Below, piece by piece: positions 1-7,952 of a stretch of DNA of 37,696 nt (within the stretch, counting starts at the first letter, position 1; the number at the start of each line of letters is the position of its first letter). The stretch comes from Chloroflexota bacterium (lineage in GTDB: Bacteria; Chloroflexota; Anaerolineae; Promineifilales; Promineifilaceae). The stretch covers positions 1-37,696 of the forward strand of contig JAJRVV010000134.1 in the NCBI GenBank assembly GCA_024277135.1, read 5' to 3'. Below the pieces are notes generated by a model that saw nothing but the letters and a program-made list of their open reading frames with translations, searched no databases and was not told the origin of the DNA. The translations under genes and the position numbers were made by a program.

Positions 1-174
1 ATGGCGGACTTGGGATTTATTCTGAAACAGATCATGAAAATCGGGCGCATGCTCACGAACGATTGGAGAAATATCAGTTATTGGTAGTTGCATTATGTCT
101 ACTTCTTTATTGCGATTTATGTTGTGTAACAGTATCTTCTCAATATTCAGCGGAGACTTGACAAGTTTTTCCAT
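1..174 (-). CDS. Partial ORF at the left edge, possible transposase N-terminus
   Basis: Reading leftwards from an ATG at 174-172, the frame stays open for 58 codons to the window edge, so the 3' part is missing. The protein begins MEKLVKSPLNIEKILLHN and continues through a stretch containing PITDISPIVREHAPDFHDLF. The second half resembles in style the N-terminal part of some DDE transposases of the IS701/IS4 type, but this is a recollection of style and not a motif match. An internal ATG at 93-91 (MQLPITD) is an alternative start. Neither start has a clear ribosome binding site. The surrounding DNA is clearly more AT-rich than the rest of the window and lacks the ACGGCCGT octamer, which fits a mobile element. 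Confidence 0.4.
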   Translation of the reverse strand, partial: MEKLVKSPLNIEKILLHNINRNKEVDIMQLPITDISPIVREHAPDFHDLFQNKSQVRH

Positions 175-218
175 ACGTTCTCGTGTAAAACAAAGCGCCT
201 TGTGAAACTTGTCAAGTC
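155..218. repeat. 14-bp inverted repeat near the left edge
   Basis: GACTTGACAAGTTT at 155-168 is matched exactly in reverse complement by AAACTTGTCAAGTC at 205-218, with 36 bp between. Each arm is itself almost a palindrome (ACTTGACAAGT). It straddles the start of the left-edge ORF. It could be part of an insertion-sequence end or a regulator binding pair. Confidence 0.6.
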
Positions 219-266
219 TTTTCCACGATTTATTGAGATGATACGTGTAACACTTACCCTATTTGA

Positions 267-1421
267 ATGCTTTTGGCAACTACTAAATTCACAACAACCG
301 AGTTCATTATTAAAATGCCCGGCGAAACCCTCTTCACCGCTGCCCTGGCTCGTGTGGCCCGACTCCCTTTTTTGTTGGCTTCTCGCCAGCCGCTAACTGC
401 CCCACGAAAAGCGATCATCCTCAAGCCTTGCTGTGTCAGCCAGGCGATGCTGACCACGCCGTTGCTGGCCGCCTTGAGCCACGCCTATCCGCAAGCCCGT
501 TTTGATTGGGCCATCAGCGATTGGGCCAGGCCGGCGGTCGTAGGCAATCCCCGTTTGACGGAAATTATCAGCAGCGGCATGGGTGGGGTGGATGCCATGA
601 GTTGGCGGGAAGTGAGCCAGTTGGTACAAACGATTCGCGCCGAAGCGTATGACGCCTGTTTTATTCCCAGCCGTTCCAGCGTGCTTTCCCTCATCGCCTG
701 GATGGCCGGGATTCCACAGCGGATTGGGTTGCATGTGGGGGGACGGGGGTTTGCCGATACGCTGGCCGTGTCGCCGCCATCAGGCAAAACGAATGAGGCG
801 GTGGTGTATTTGTCGCTGGCAACGGCCGTCGGCGTGGATGCGGAAATAGTCACTTCGGTGGGGATGGAATTTTACCCGCCGGACGCTGACCGCACGGCCG
901 TCACCCGACGGTTGGTGGATGACGTGGATTGGTTGGGCGACCGGCCGTTGGTCATCATCCATCCCGGCGGCGGCCAAAACCCGGTGCGCACCGACGAGCG
1001 CAAGCAGTGGCCCATCGAGCGGTTTGTGCTGTTGGGCAACCATCTGGCGCGGCGGCATGGGGCTCAAATTATGCTGGTCGGCGCCGACTCAGACAAACCG
1101 CTGGCCGATAAAATCGCCGGATTGATGTCGGCGCCGGTGGCTAATTGGGCGGGACGAACCACTTTGGGCCAGGTAGGGGCATTGGCGGACGTCGCTGATT
1201 TGTACATCGGCCACGACGCCGGGCCGACGCATATTGCGGCGGCGGTGGGGTGTCCCACCCTGGCAATTTTTGGCCCCAGCCACCCGGCTATTTCGGCTCC
1301 CTACGCCACCAAAGGGCGAGTGGTATCCCTCTGGCACGAAAGTGCATGGCCGTTTTCATGGGAGGATGGCGTGACGGTGGCTGAGGCCATTGCCGCATCC
1401 GAATCCCTGTTAGAAAAATAG
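267..1421 (+). CDS. Glycosyltransferase family 9 (heptosyltransferase-like)
   Basis: The 384-residue product has the two-Rossmann (GT-B) layout of family 9 glycosyltransferases, which move heptose or another sugar from a nucleotide donor onto a surface glycan. The N-terminal half contains AIILKPCCVSQAMLTTPLL (about residues 49-67), the family's acceptor-side motif region. The C-terminal half has VIIHPGGGQ, the donor-loop stretch QWPIERFVLLG and the family's hallmark IGHDAGPTHIAAAVGCPTLA followed by IFGPSHP. The first 48 residues precede the usual domain start, so the ATG at 315 may be the true start; neither ATG has a visible Shine-Dalgarno sequence. It stands alone, between the putative mobile element and the nuclease gene. 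Family assignment is firm; the sugar and acceptor are unknown. Confidence 0.88.
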   Translation: MLLATTKFTTTEFIIKMPGETLFTAALARVARLPFLLASRQPLTAPRKAIILKPCCVSQAMLTTPLLAALSHAYPQARFDWAISDWARPAVVGNPRLTEIISSGMGGVDAMSWREVSQLVQTIRAEAYDACFIPSRSSVLSLIAWMAGIPQRIGLHVGGRGFADTLAVSPPSGKTNEAVVYLSLATAVGVDAEIVTSVGMEFYPPDADRTAVTRRLVDDVDWLGDRPLVIIHPGGGQNPVRTDERKQWPIERFVLLGNHLARRHGAQIMLVGADSDKPLADKIAGLMSAPVANWAGRTTLGQVGALADVADLYIGHDAGPTHIAAAVGCPTLAIFGPSHPAISAPYATKGRVVSLWHESAWPFSWEDGVTVAEAIAASESLLEK

Positions 1422-1429
1422 CGGCGTGC

Positions 1430-1435
1430 TATAAT
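1430..1435 (+). promoter_or_regulatory. Candidate -10 box for the nuclease gene
   Basis: A perfect TATAAT lies just after the stop of the glycosyltransferase and 35 bp before the ATG at 1471. The -35 region is weak (CTGTTA with a 17-bp spacer). The nuclease gene therefore probably has its own promoter. Confidence 0.4.
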
Positions 1436-1470
1436 TCTCTCTCTTTCAACCCAAAAAATTTGAGGCGACT

Positions 1471-4400
1471 ATGACCATCAAACGACCCTTTTTGCTTGTC
1501 AGTATCCTGATTTTTCTGCTGGCGGCTTGCAATTCTGAACCGGAAGCGACGCCAACCCCCGAACCGCCGCCGACGGCCGTGCCCCAACCAACGGACACAC
1601 TTGATACGATTGATGATGAACTGATGTTGGCCGACGGCCTTGTCATCAGCGAAATGCTGCCGGGGATTACGGGGAACAATCTCTACGAATTTGTTGAGCT
1701 TTACAATGCCGGGAAGACGGCCGTTGACCTGAACGGTTGGTCTCTTTGGTACCGCATCAATTCCGATAAGGATGAAGAGCTGGTGGCCGCCTGGGAAACG
1801 GAGACGCACGTGCCGCCGCAAGGCCATTATCTGCTGCTGCATGAGGGTCAGGAATTCAACCTGATGGCCGACGCTCTGTTTACAGTCTCGTTGTCGCCGC
1901 GTAAGGGCGGGCTGGTTTTGCGCGACGCCGATGGCAAAGCAGTGGATGCGTTTGGCTGGGGAGAAGCGCCGGATGGGTTCGCAGCGGGAACGGCCGCCGC
2001 CCCGCCCGACGCCGGCGCCAGCCTGGAACGGCTGCCCGGCGGCGAACAGGGAAATGGACAGACCACCGGGGTTAACGGGGATGACCTGGCCGTCAATGAC
2101 TCCCCATCGCCGCAAAACAGCGGCAGCGCGCTGACGCCATTACCGGACAAGATGCTGGCGCTGACTGTGGCTATGCCGGATGTGGTGATGCCAGGCGAAA
2201 CGTTTGCCCTTGAGGTGTCGGTAACTAATCAGACGGGAGCGAATGTGACGGATGTGTTGGTTTCCGTGCCGGTTGCCGATCATTTTGAAGTGGCGGCTTT
2301 GCCGGAGGGGGTGGAACGGGTGAACGGCCGTGTGCAATGGACGATTCCGCAAATTGAGGTTGATGGCAGGGCGACGGCCGTCATCAGCTTACAAAGCCCA
2401 TACACCTACGTGGATACCTTGATGCACAGCGCCTTTGCCCAGGCTGATGGCTTGTTGGCCGCCTACGCCCCGCCGCGCCTGATCACAATGGCTGGCGGCG
2501 CGATTCCGATTGCTGCGGCCCGCGAATTGGTTGGCAGCGTCGTCAGCGTGGAAGGGATCGCCACCATGTACACCGGCGGATTTTACGCCGGCTCCACCGG
2601 AACCAAATTTTACCTGGAAGATGAAACTGGCGGCATTCAGGTGTATGTGCCCGGCGGTAAAGGGCGGGTGAACATCGGTATCGGCGACCGGGTGCGGGCG
2701 ACGGGGACTATTGAGGTGTACCGGGATTCGCTGGAGTTGATACCGGATGTGGCGTTAACCGATGTGGAGGTGATAACTGCCGGCGAAATGGATTGGCCCG
2801 CCACTGAAATTTCATTGACGGCGAGCCAGTCGGATGACGCCGTTTTGGGCCGATTGAATCGGGTGTCGGGCACGGCCGTGCGCATTGATGAGTTTTCCTT
2901 CTCCTACGAAATAGATTTGATGGACGAGGCGGGGAATGTGACGCTGGTTTACATCGAAAAAGATACCGGCATCACCGCCGAGCCGCTGGAATTGGGCAAG
3001 CAGTATCAGGTGACGGGCATCAGCGAGTTTTACAGCAACGCGCGCCAGATCAAGCCCCGTTTGCAAAGCGACATCGCCGAGATTTTTCCGCCGGAGTTGA
3101 TGATTGGCCTGACGGCCGCCAACAATGTGCTGCCCGGTGAAATCATCGAATACGCCATCGCCGTTTTTAATTACACCGATGCGCCGCTGACGAATGTGCG
3201 GGTGATGGCCGTCGCTCCCGAAATCGCCGAAATCGTGGCTTTGAACGAGGGCGTAGCGGCGGATGGCGTCATCGAGTGGCTGATTGATGAACTGGCGGCC
3301 GATGGCGGCAGCGCCGCCGTCAGTTTTGAGGTTTGGGTTCCCGAAGGAGCGATGGGAGCTATCACGCTGCCGCCGGCGCTGGCTGCCGCCGACCAATGGC
3401 CGGAACCGGTGTCCACCGCCAGCTATGTGACTTTTGTCGGTACTGGCGTGCCCATTTGGGCGATTCAGGGGGATGGCGAGCGGTCGCCGTATGCGCGGGA
3501 TGAGGTGATGACGGAAGGGGTGGTGACGGCCGTTTTCCCCGAACTGTTCGGCTTTTGGCTGCAAGGAGAAGAGGATGGCGATCCGGCCACCTCGGATGGC
3601 GTGTTTGTGTTGGTGGGCGAGGACGAGACGATGCCGGCAGCGGTGGGCGATCTGGTGCAGGTACACGGCCGGGTGCGTGAACTCTCCGGCCAAACCACGC
3701 TGGATATGTCCGAGGTGACACTGCTCAGTTCCGAGATGCCATTGCCCGATCCCATCCCGCTGGATCCACCGGCCGACCCGGATGAGGCGCTGGTTTATCT
3801 GGAGTCGTTGGAAGGGATGCTGGTGGCGGTGAATGAAACGGCCGTCGCTATCGCCCCCACCACCCGCTATGGGGAATACACGCTGGTTCTGCAAAAATGG
3901 GGCGCGTCTACCGTCGCCCGCACCGATGATGCCGGGTATCTCATTTACGTGGATGATGGCTCGATGATGGCGCATGAGAATCAAGCCACAATGGCGTATG
4001 TGGTTTCCGGCGGCGACTTGGTAACAGATTTGGTAGGGCCGTTGGCCTTTACCTTTGGCAATTACAAGATTGAACCGATGGCGATACCGCAGATTGTGGC
4101 TGGGGAACGGCCGTTGCCCACCCTGCCCCAAACCGCGCCCAATCAATTCAGCGTCGCCACCTTCAACGTGGAAAACCTGTTTGACCTGGTAGACCCCCAT
4201 CCCTCCAGTCCGCCCCGGCCCACACTGGACGAATACCGCACCCGGCTGGATAAAGTGGCCGCAGCCATCGTGTCAATGGCTGCGCCCACCATCGTGGGCT
4301 TACAGGAAGTGGAAAACATTGACATTTTGGCAGATTTGATCGAGTTAGAAGCGTTGGCTATCTATGGCTATATGCCAGCGCTCATCGAAGGGGATGATTC

Positions 4401-4983
4401 GCGGGGGATAGATGTGGGCTTCATTGTGCGCAGCGATCAAGCCACGATTGAAGGGTTTGCCAGCTATCCTGCGCCCGGCGAACTGTTCAGCCGCCCGCCG
4501 CTACTCATCACCACCACCATCCATTTGCCGACCGGCGACCAGACGGTTTATGTGTTGAACAACCATTTCCTCTCCCTGTCGGGCGGGGAAGCGGCCACAG
4601 AACCGATCCGGAATGCGCAGGCGGCATGGAATGCGGAGTTAGTGGCGCAGATCCAGGCGAGTGACCCGGATGGACACGTCATCGTCCTGGGCGACCTCAA
4701 TTCCTTTTACGACACGCGGCCCATCCACACGCTGCAAGCGGCCGGGCTGCGCCATGTGTATGAGGCGGTCGGCCCCGATGAACCGCTGCCGTACACCTAT
4801 ATTTATCAGGGGCGGACGCAGACGCTGGATCACATTTTGGTGAGTGAGGGGCTGTTTGGCCGCATGACGGCCGTCACCGCCTTGAAAATTGACGCCGATT
4901 ACCCGCTGGCCCAACCAGAAGACGCCACCGCCCGCCGGGTTTCGGACCACGACCCGTTAATCGCGGTGTTTACATTTGAATAG
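1471..4983 (+). CDS. Secreted ExeM/NucH-type endonuclease lipoprotein with lamin-tail domain
   Basis: This 1170-residue protein starts with a lipoprotein signal peptide (lipobox LAAC, Cys20) and a Pro/Thr-rich linker, so it should be anchored outside the membrane. A lamin-tail-like domain begins near residue 57 (LVISEMLPG, then YEFVELYNAG, LNGWSLW). Two DUF11-like beta-sandwich segments (VMPGETFALEVSVTN, and VLPGEIIEYAIAVFN) alternate with OB-fold, YhcR-like segments near 338-430 and 657-760. The C-terminal 280 residues are an endonuclease/exonuclease/phosphatase domain with FNVENLFD, GLQEVEN, LGDLNSFYDTRP and SDHDPL, which supply the metal and catalytic residues. This matches ExeM/NucH extracellular nucleases, used for DNA scavenging or biofilm turnover. 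GAGG precedes the ATG at good spacing. Confidence 0.88.
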   Translation: MTIKRPFLLVSILIFLLAACNSEPEATPTPEPPPTAVPQPTDTLDTIDDELMLADGLVISEMLPGITGNNLYEFVELYNAGKTAVDLNGWSLWYRINSDKDEELVAAWETETHVPPQGHYLLLHEGQEFNLMADALFTVSLSPRKGGLVLRDADGKAVDAFGWGEAPDGFAAGTAAAPPDAGASLERLPGGEQGNGQTTGVNGDDLAVNDSPSPQNSGSALTPLPDKMLALTVAMPDVVMPGETFALEVSVTNQTGANVTDVLVSVPVADHFEVAALPEGVERVNGRVQWTIPQIEVDGRATAVISLQSPYTYVDTLMHSAFAQADGLLAAYAPPRLITMAGGAIPIAAARELVGSVVSVEGIATMYTGGFYAGSTGTKFYLEDETGGIQVYVPGGKGRVNIGIGDRVRATGTIEVYRDSLELIPDVALTDVEVITAGEMDWPATEISLTASQSDDAVLGRLNRVSGTAVRIDEFSFSYEIDLMDEAGNVTLVYIEKDTGITAEPLELGKQYQVTGISEFYSNARQIKPRLQSDIAEIFPPELMIGLTAANNVLPGEIIEYAIAVFNYTDAPLTNVRVMAVAPEIAEIVALNEGVAADGVIEWLIDELAADGGSAAVSFEVWVPEGAMGAITLPPALAAADQWPEPVSTASYVTFVGTGVPIWAIQGDGERSPYARDEVMTEGVVTAVFPELFGFWLQGEEDGDPATSDGVFVLVGEDETMPAAVGDLVQVHGRVRELSGQTTLDMSEVTLLSSEMPLPDPIPLDPPADPDEALVYLESLEGMLVAVNETAVAIAPTTRYGEYTLVLQKWGASTVARTDDAGYLIYVDDGSMMAHENQATMAYVVSGGDLVTDLVGPLAFTFGNYKIEPMAIPQIVAGERPLPTLPQTAPNQFSVATFNVENLFDLVDPHPSSPPRPTLDEYRTRLDKVAAAIVSMAAPTIVGLQEVENIDILADLIELEALAIYGYMPALIEGDDSRGIDVGFIVRSDQATIEGFASYPAPGELFSRPPLLITTTIHLPTGDQTVYVLNNHFLSLSGGEAATEPIRNAQAAWNAELVAQIQASDPDGHVIVLGDLNSFYDTRPIHTLQAAGLRHVYEAVGPDEPLPYTYIYQGRTQTLDHILVSEGLFGRMTAVTALKIDADYPLAQPEDATARRVSDHDPLIAVFTFE

Positions 4984-5112
4984 TTACGCTGACTAGACTT
5001 TATCCCTTTCGGTTTCTTTGAAATTCTGAAGACCCGTCTGCCAGACTTTTGTCATGCAATTAATGCTCTGGCCGCTCTCTTGGCCGAGCCAGATGGCGGT
5101 TCCTCTCGCGCA

Positions 5113-5142
5113 TTGCCAGGATGTGGTCATTTATGGTACGAT
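5113..5142 (+). promoter_or_regulatory. Candidate promoter of the toxin-antitoxin pair
   Basis: TTGCCA (5113-5118) and TACGAT (5137-5142) are spaced by 18 bp and lie about 45 bp before the antitoxin start. This is a plausible sigma-70-type promoter by eye. Confidence 0.4.
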
Positions 5143-5187
5143 GTGGTTGCAAATTATTGTGAAAGTGAAGAGTGAGAGGGTATGAAC

Positions 5188-5460
5188 ATGCAAACGACAG
5201 TGGGTATTCGCGATCTGAAAGCGCAGCTTAGCCATTATGTGCGGCAAGTTAAATCAGGCGAGACGGTAATCATAACCGAGTACGGAAAACCTGTCGGCCG
5301 TATCGTCCCCATGGAAGTGTCGCTGGATGAGAAGGTACAAGAAATGATTAAGTCAGGTTTCATAGTTTGGAATGGAGAAAAGCTAAAGCCAACGAAGCCA
5401 GTAGCCATAAATAAGGGCGAAAAGACGGTAGCTGAGATGGTATTAGAGGATCGGGAATGA
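5188..5460 (+). CDS. Phd/YefM-family antitoxin
   Basis: The roughly 90-residue protein opens with TVGIRDLKAQLSHYVRQVKSG followed by ETVIITEYGKPVGRIVP, the dimerising DNA-binding fold of the Phd/YefM antitoxin family. Such proteins bind and neutralise a cognate toxin through their flexible C-terminus and repress their own operon. The ATG at 5188 is preferred because GAGGG at 5176-5180 is then 7 nt away; an in-frame ATG at 5182 would be too close to it. The last codons overlap the toxin start as ATGA, the normal arrangement for translational coupling. The partner is a PIN-domain toxin, so this is a VapB-position gene with a Phd-type antitoxin. Confidence 0.88.
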   Translation: MQTTVGIRDLKAQLSHYVRQVKSGETVIITEYGKPVGRIVPMEVSLDEKVQEMIKSGFIVWNGEKLKPTKPVAINKGEKTVAEMVLEDRE

Positions 5461-5899
5461 TTCTTTATTTGGATACCAGCGCCCTGGTTAAAAGTATATT
5501 GCTGAAGTTGGCTCTGACATCGTAGGTCAGGCAATCGGCGCTGCCGAATTAGTGGGTCTTTCGACAATAGAGCGGGTAGAAGTCGCCGCTGCTTTTGCCA
5601 AAGCGGTGCGAATGGGCAACCTGACACATGGGGAGGGATTGGCCGCTTTGCAGTTTTTCCGAAGTGAGTGGTCGTCTATGATGCACATACAAGCTACGGA
5701 AACAGTTGTGGCGCGCGCGGATTCGATGGCCTGGGAATATCATTTGCGCGGATATGATGCTATTCATTTGGCGTCGGCTGTCATTTGGCAAGAAAGATTA
5801 GAACGGCCGGTAACCATGGCTGTATTTGACCGCAGGTTGTGGGCAGCGGCTCAACAGTTGGGATTGATACCGTTTCCGGCTGACTTTGAGTTTTTCTAA
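5457..5899 (+). pseudogene. PIN-domain (VapC-like) toxin, frameshifted
   Basis: The ATG at 5457 overlaps the antitoxin stop (ATGA) and encodes MILYLDTSALVK, the canonical PIN start with its first acidic residue. The frame then runs into a stop after 9 more codons (TAG at 5526). A different frame, open from 5495, continues as YIAEVGSD, STIERVEVAAAFAKA, LRGYDAIHLASA and FDRRLW, which supplies the remaining conserved acidic residues and a normal C-terminus at 5899. Adding one base in the AAAAG at 5490-5494 restores a full toxin of about 147 residues reading LVKKYIAEVGS or LVKRYIAEVGS. PIN toxins are RNases. The lesion is either a real inactivating deletion or a sequencing error in a short A run. 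Confidence 0.85.
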
Positions 5900-5982
5900 A
5901 TGCCCGACTGGAGTCGTTTTACGCCCACTGACATGGAACGAGGGACTCATTAGCAATTCACAATTCATTACTTTTTTTAGCC

Positions 5983-7641
5983 CTACGCCCGTTCAACCTC
6001 AATCGCTTGCCGGTGAATCTGGTAGTTTCCCGACTTACCCAGCACCTGCGCCACGTACTGTTCTGGCACATCCACCCAAGTATACTCCGGCTGGATGCGG
6101 ATGGCGCCAATGGCGCGGCCGGGAATGTCTGCATGAAAGGCAATGGCGCCCACCACATCGTTGGGCCGGACGCCTTGCGCTTTGCCGGCGTTGAGATGAA
6201 GCCTTACCATCCCATTTTCGTGTGATTTTTTGGATTGGAAGCGGTTGCGGCCGTTGTGACGGCCGTTGCCGTTCCCATTTCGCTTTCCCCGTCGTTCATT
6301 TCTGGGCCGGAACTCACGTTCGCTGACATCGGCGATGCGCGGAATCGGCCGTTGTTTCTCCTCGGCGCGGGCCAATTTCAGCGCGGCGGCGGCGATGTCA
6401 ATCACGTCGTAACCCAATTCGACCAACTGCATCACCATCTCCCGCTCACGCCGCGAACGATCCCGTTTCAACCAGACCAGCATCCGTTCAACCAGTTGCC
6501 CTTCCCGTTTCGCTTGAATGTCCGCCACCGTCGGCAACGTTGCTTTCTGAACCTTGCTGCGGGCCAATTGCTCAATTCTACGCATACGCCGCTGCTCCTG
6601 CGGCGTCAACAGGGTGATGGCGATGCCGGTTTTCCCAGCGCGTCCGGTGCGGCCGATGCGATGCACGTACACTTCCGGGTCTTGCGGCAGATCGTAGTTG
6701 AACACATGGGAAATATCGTCAATATCCAGCCCCCGCGCCGCCACATCGGTGGCGACCAGCACTTGAATCTGGCCGCGCCGGAAGCGGTTCATGACTCGTT
6801 CGCGGGCGTCCTGGCTCAAATCGCCGTTCAATGGTTCAGCCGGAAAGCCGCGCGCGGTTAATTCATTGGCTAATTCGCCAGTGCCGATCCGGGTGCGGGC
6901 AAAAATCAGGGTCGAGGTCATCTCTTCCATCTCGAACAGGCGGGTCAGCGCCGCCAGCTTATCCCTGGCCTTGACCAGGTAGTAGCGCTGTTCGATGGCG
7001 GCCACAGTGAGTTGTTTGCGTTTGATGGTGATGGCTTGCGGATCGCGCATGTATTTGTTGGCCAGACGGCGAATCGGGGTGGGCAGGGTGGCGGAGAAGA
7101 GGGTGGTTTGCCGCTCCGGGGCGGTGGCGTCTAGGATGGATTCGATGTCTTCGATGAAGCCCATGCTGAGCATCTCGTCCGCTTCGTCCAGAACGACGGT
7201 TTGCACCTGGCTCAAGTCGAGGGCTTTTTTCTTCAACAAATCTAGCAGCCGTCCCGGCGTGCCGACGACGACGTCCACCCCTTTCCTGAGCCGGTTGATT
7301 TGACGGCCGTAAGGCTGCCCGCCATAGATGGATAAAACGCGGATTTCGCGGTAACGGCCGTATTCATAAATCGCTTTCGATACCTGCATGGCCAGCTCTC
7401 GCGTAGGCGCCAAAATCAAAGCCTGGACGTGTCCCAGTCCCGGTTCGATGGCGTGCAGAATGGGGAGGGCGAAAGCGGCCGTCTTGCCCGTTCCTGTTTG
7501 CGCCTGTCCCAGCACATCCTGCCCGGCCAGCATCAGGGGAATCACGCCCGATTGAATGGGGGTCGGTTCGGTGTAGCCAAGTTCAGTTACAGCCTGCACC
7601 AACTGCGGATGCAGGTTTAATTGGGTAAATTCGGTTGTCAT
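5983..7641 (-). CDS. deaD: DEAD-box ATP-dependent RNA helicase with DbpA-like RNA-binding domain
   Basis: The 552-residue protein unwinds RNA duplexes using ATP and likely helps ribosome assembly or mRNA turnover, especially in the cold. It has the whole motif set: Q motif (YTEPTPIQ), motif I AQTGTGKT (47-54), PTRELA, TPGRLLD, DEAD (152-155), SAT (183-185), LIFART, ATDVAARGLDID and HRIGRTGR (327-334). A basic Arg/Asn/Gly-rich linker near residues 437-475 leads into a C-terminal DbpA-type RNA-recognition domain (VRLHLNAGKAQGVRPNDVVGA to the end). This order is that of the DeaD/CsdA group. AGGAGT lies 3 nt upstream of the ATG. The mRNA has an unusually structured leader, listed separately, which suggests control at translation. 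Confidence 0.92.
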   Translation of the reverse strand: MTTEFTQLNLHPQLVQAVTELGYTEPTPIQSGVIPLMLAGQDVLGQAQTGTGKTAAFALPILHAIEPGLGHVQALILAPTRELAMQVSKAIYEYGRYREIRVLSIYGGQPYGRQINRLRKGVDVVVGTPGRLLDLLKKKALDLSQVQTVVLDEADEMLSMGFIEDIESILDATAPERQTTLFSATLPTPIRRLANKYMRDPQAITIKRKQLTVAAIEQRYYLVKARDKLAALTRLFEMEEMTSTLIFARTRIGTGELANELTARGFPAEPLNGDLSQDARERVMNRFRRGQIQVLVATDVAARGLDIDDISHVFNYDLPQDPEVYVHRIGRTGRAGKTGIAITLLTPQEQRRMRRIEQLARSKVQKATLPTVADIQAKREGQLVERMLVWLKRDRSRREREMVMQLVELGYDVIDIAAAALKLARAEEKQRPIPRIADVSEREFRPRNERRGKRNGNGNGRHNGRNRFQSKKSHENGMVRLHLNAGKAQGVRPNDVVGAIAFHADIPGRAIGAIRIQPEYTWVDVPEQYVAQVLGKSGNYQIHRQAIEVERA

Positions 7642-7644
7642 ATC

Positions 7645-7737
7645 ACTCCTACTTTAGTTTGATGAGTCCACAGCGCGGCGCGGCCCTCGCGGGCGGCGCC
7701 CCCATTTCCTGCTAACAGCAGACTCGTCCCAAAGTAG
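7645..7737 (-). promoter_or_regulatory. Structured three-way-junction leader of the helicase mRNA
   Basis: On the minus strand this segment folds by eye into a closed three-helix element. The closing helix pairs CTACTTT (minus strand, 7737-7731) with AAAGTAG (7655-7649), and extends inward as GACGAGTC with GACTCATC (one mismatch). Inside lie a 5-bp hairpin CTGCT-GTT-AGCAG (7721-7709) and a strong GC hairpin at 7700-7677, GGCGC, C-C mismatch, GCCC, capped by the GNRA tetraloop GCGA. The 3' strand of the closing helix runs directly into the Shine-Dalgarno AGGAGT at 7650-7645. Melting of this helix would free the ribosome site, as expected for a thermosensor or autoregulated leader. No Rfam family was assigned. 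Confidence 0.55.
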
Positions 7738-7755
7738 AAGCCCGGCCGTTGCAAC

Positions 7756-7784
7756 AAAAATGTCTTGCCAACATGGGCAAGACA
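7756..7784 (-). terminator. Rho-independent terminator of the phn operon
   Basis: On the minus strand a 9-bp hairpin TGTCTTGCC/GGCAAGACA with a 6-nt loop is followed at once by TTTTTG. It lies downstream of the last phnE and just before the helicase leader. The 311 bp between phnE and the helicase (7642-7952) hold this terminator, the helicase leader and a hairpin repeat; no gene is visible there. Confidence 0.8.
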
Positions 7785-7879
7785 TCCTGGAATCAAACGT
7801 TTATTTTGCTAAATGCCGCCCAATCTTGATGAAAAAGCGGTTTCTGATGAGGAGTATAACACAACCCGCCAAAACGTAA

Positions 7880-7950
7880 AACTGTAGGCATCCGCTTTCT
7901 CGCTGTCGCGTATGCTCACAAGATACGCGAAGAAATCGGATGTCTTTGTT
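7880..7950. repeat. Dispersed hairpin element, copy 1
   Basis: About 71 bp running from AACTGTAGGCATCCGC to AATCGGATGTCTTTGTTG, with imperfectly inverted ends (GGCATCCGCTTTCT against AGAAATCGGATGTCT). It closely matches the segment 21413-21487, including the central CGCTGTCG-GTA-GCT-ACA pattern. It sits immediately downstream of phnE. It is probably a REP/MITE-like non-coding element. Confidence 0.75.
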
Positions 7951-7952
7951 GT

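Noticed and set aside
2812-4200. Long antisense open frame (462 codons) inside the nuclease gene
   Set aside because: It is His/Arg/Gly-rich without any recognisable motif and lies entirely opposite a well-supported gene; such frames are common in GC-rich DNA.
5487-5497. Programmed -1 frameshifting to make the full PIN toxin
   Set aside because: The zero-frame codons GTT AAA AGT do not form a slippery X-XXY-YYZ site and re-pairing one base back would read TAA; a simple one-base loss in the A run is more likely.
7659-7730. Hammerhead-ribozyme-like core TTGATGAGTCC on the plus strand opposite the helicase leader
   Set aside because: The stem GAGTC/GACTC forms, but the required GAAA after that stem is absent (GTCCCAAAG instead), and the minus-strand fold in the mRNA leader explains the pairing better.
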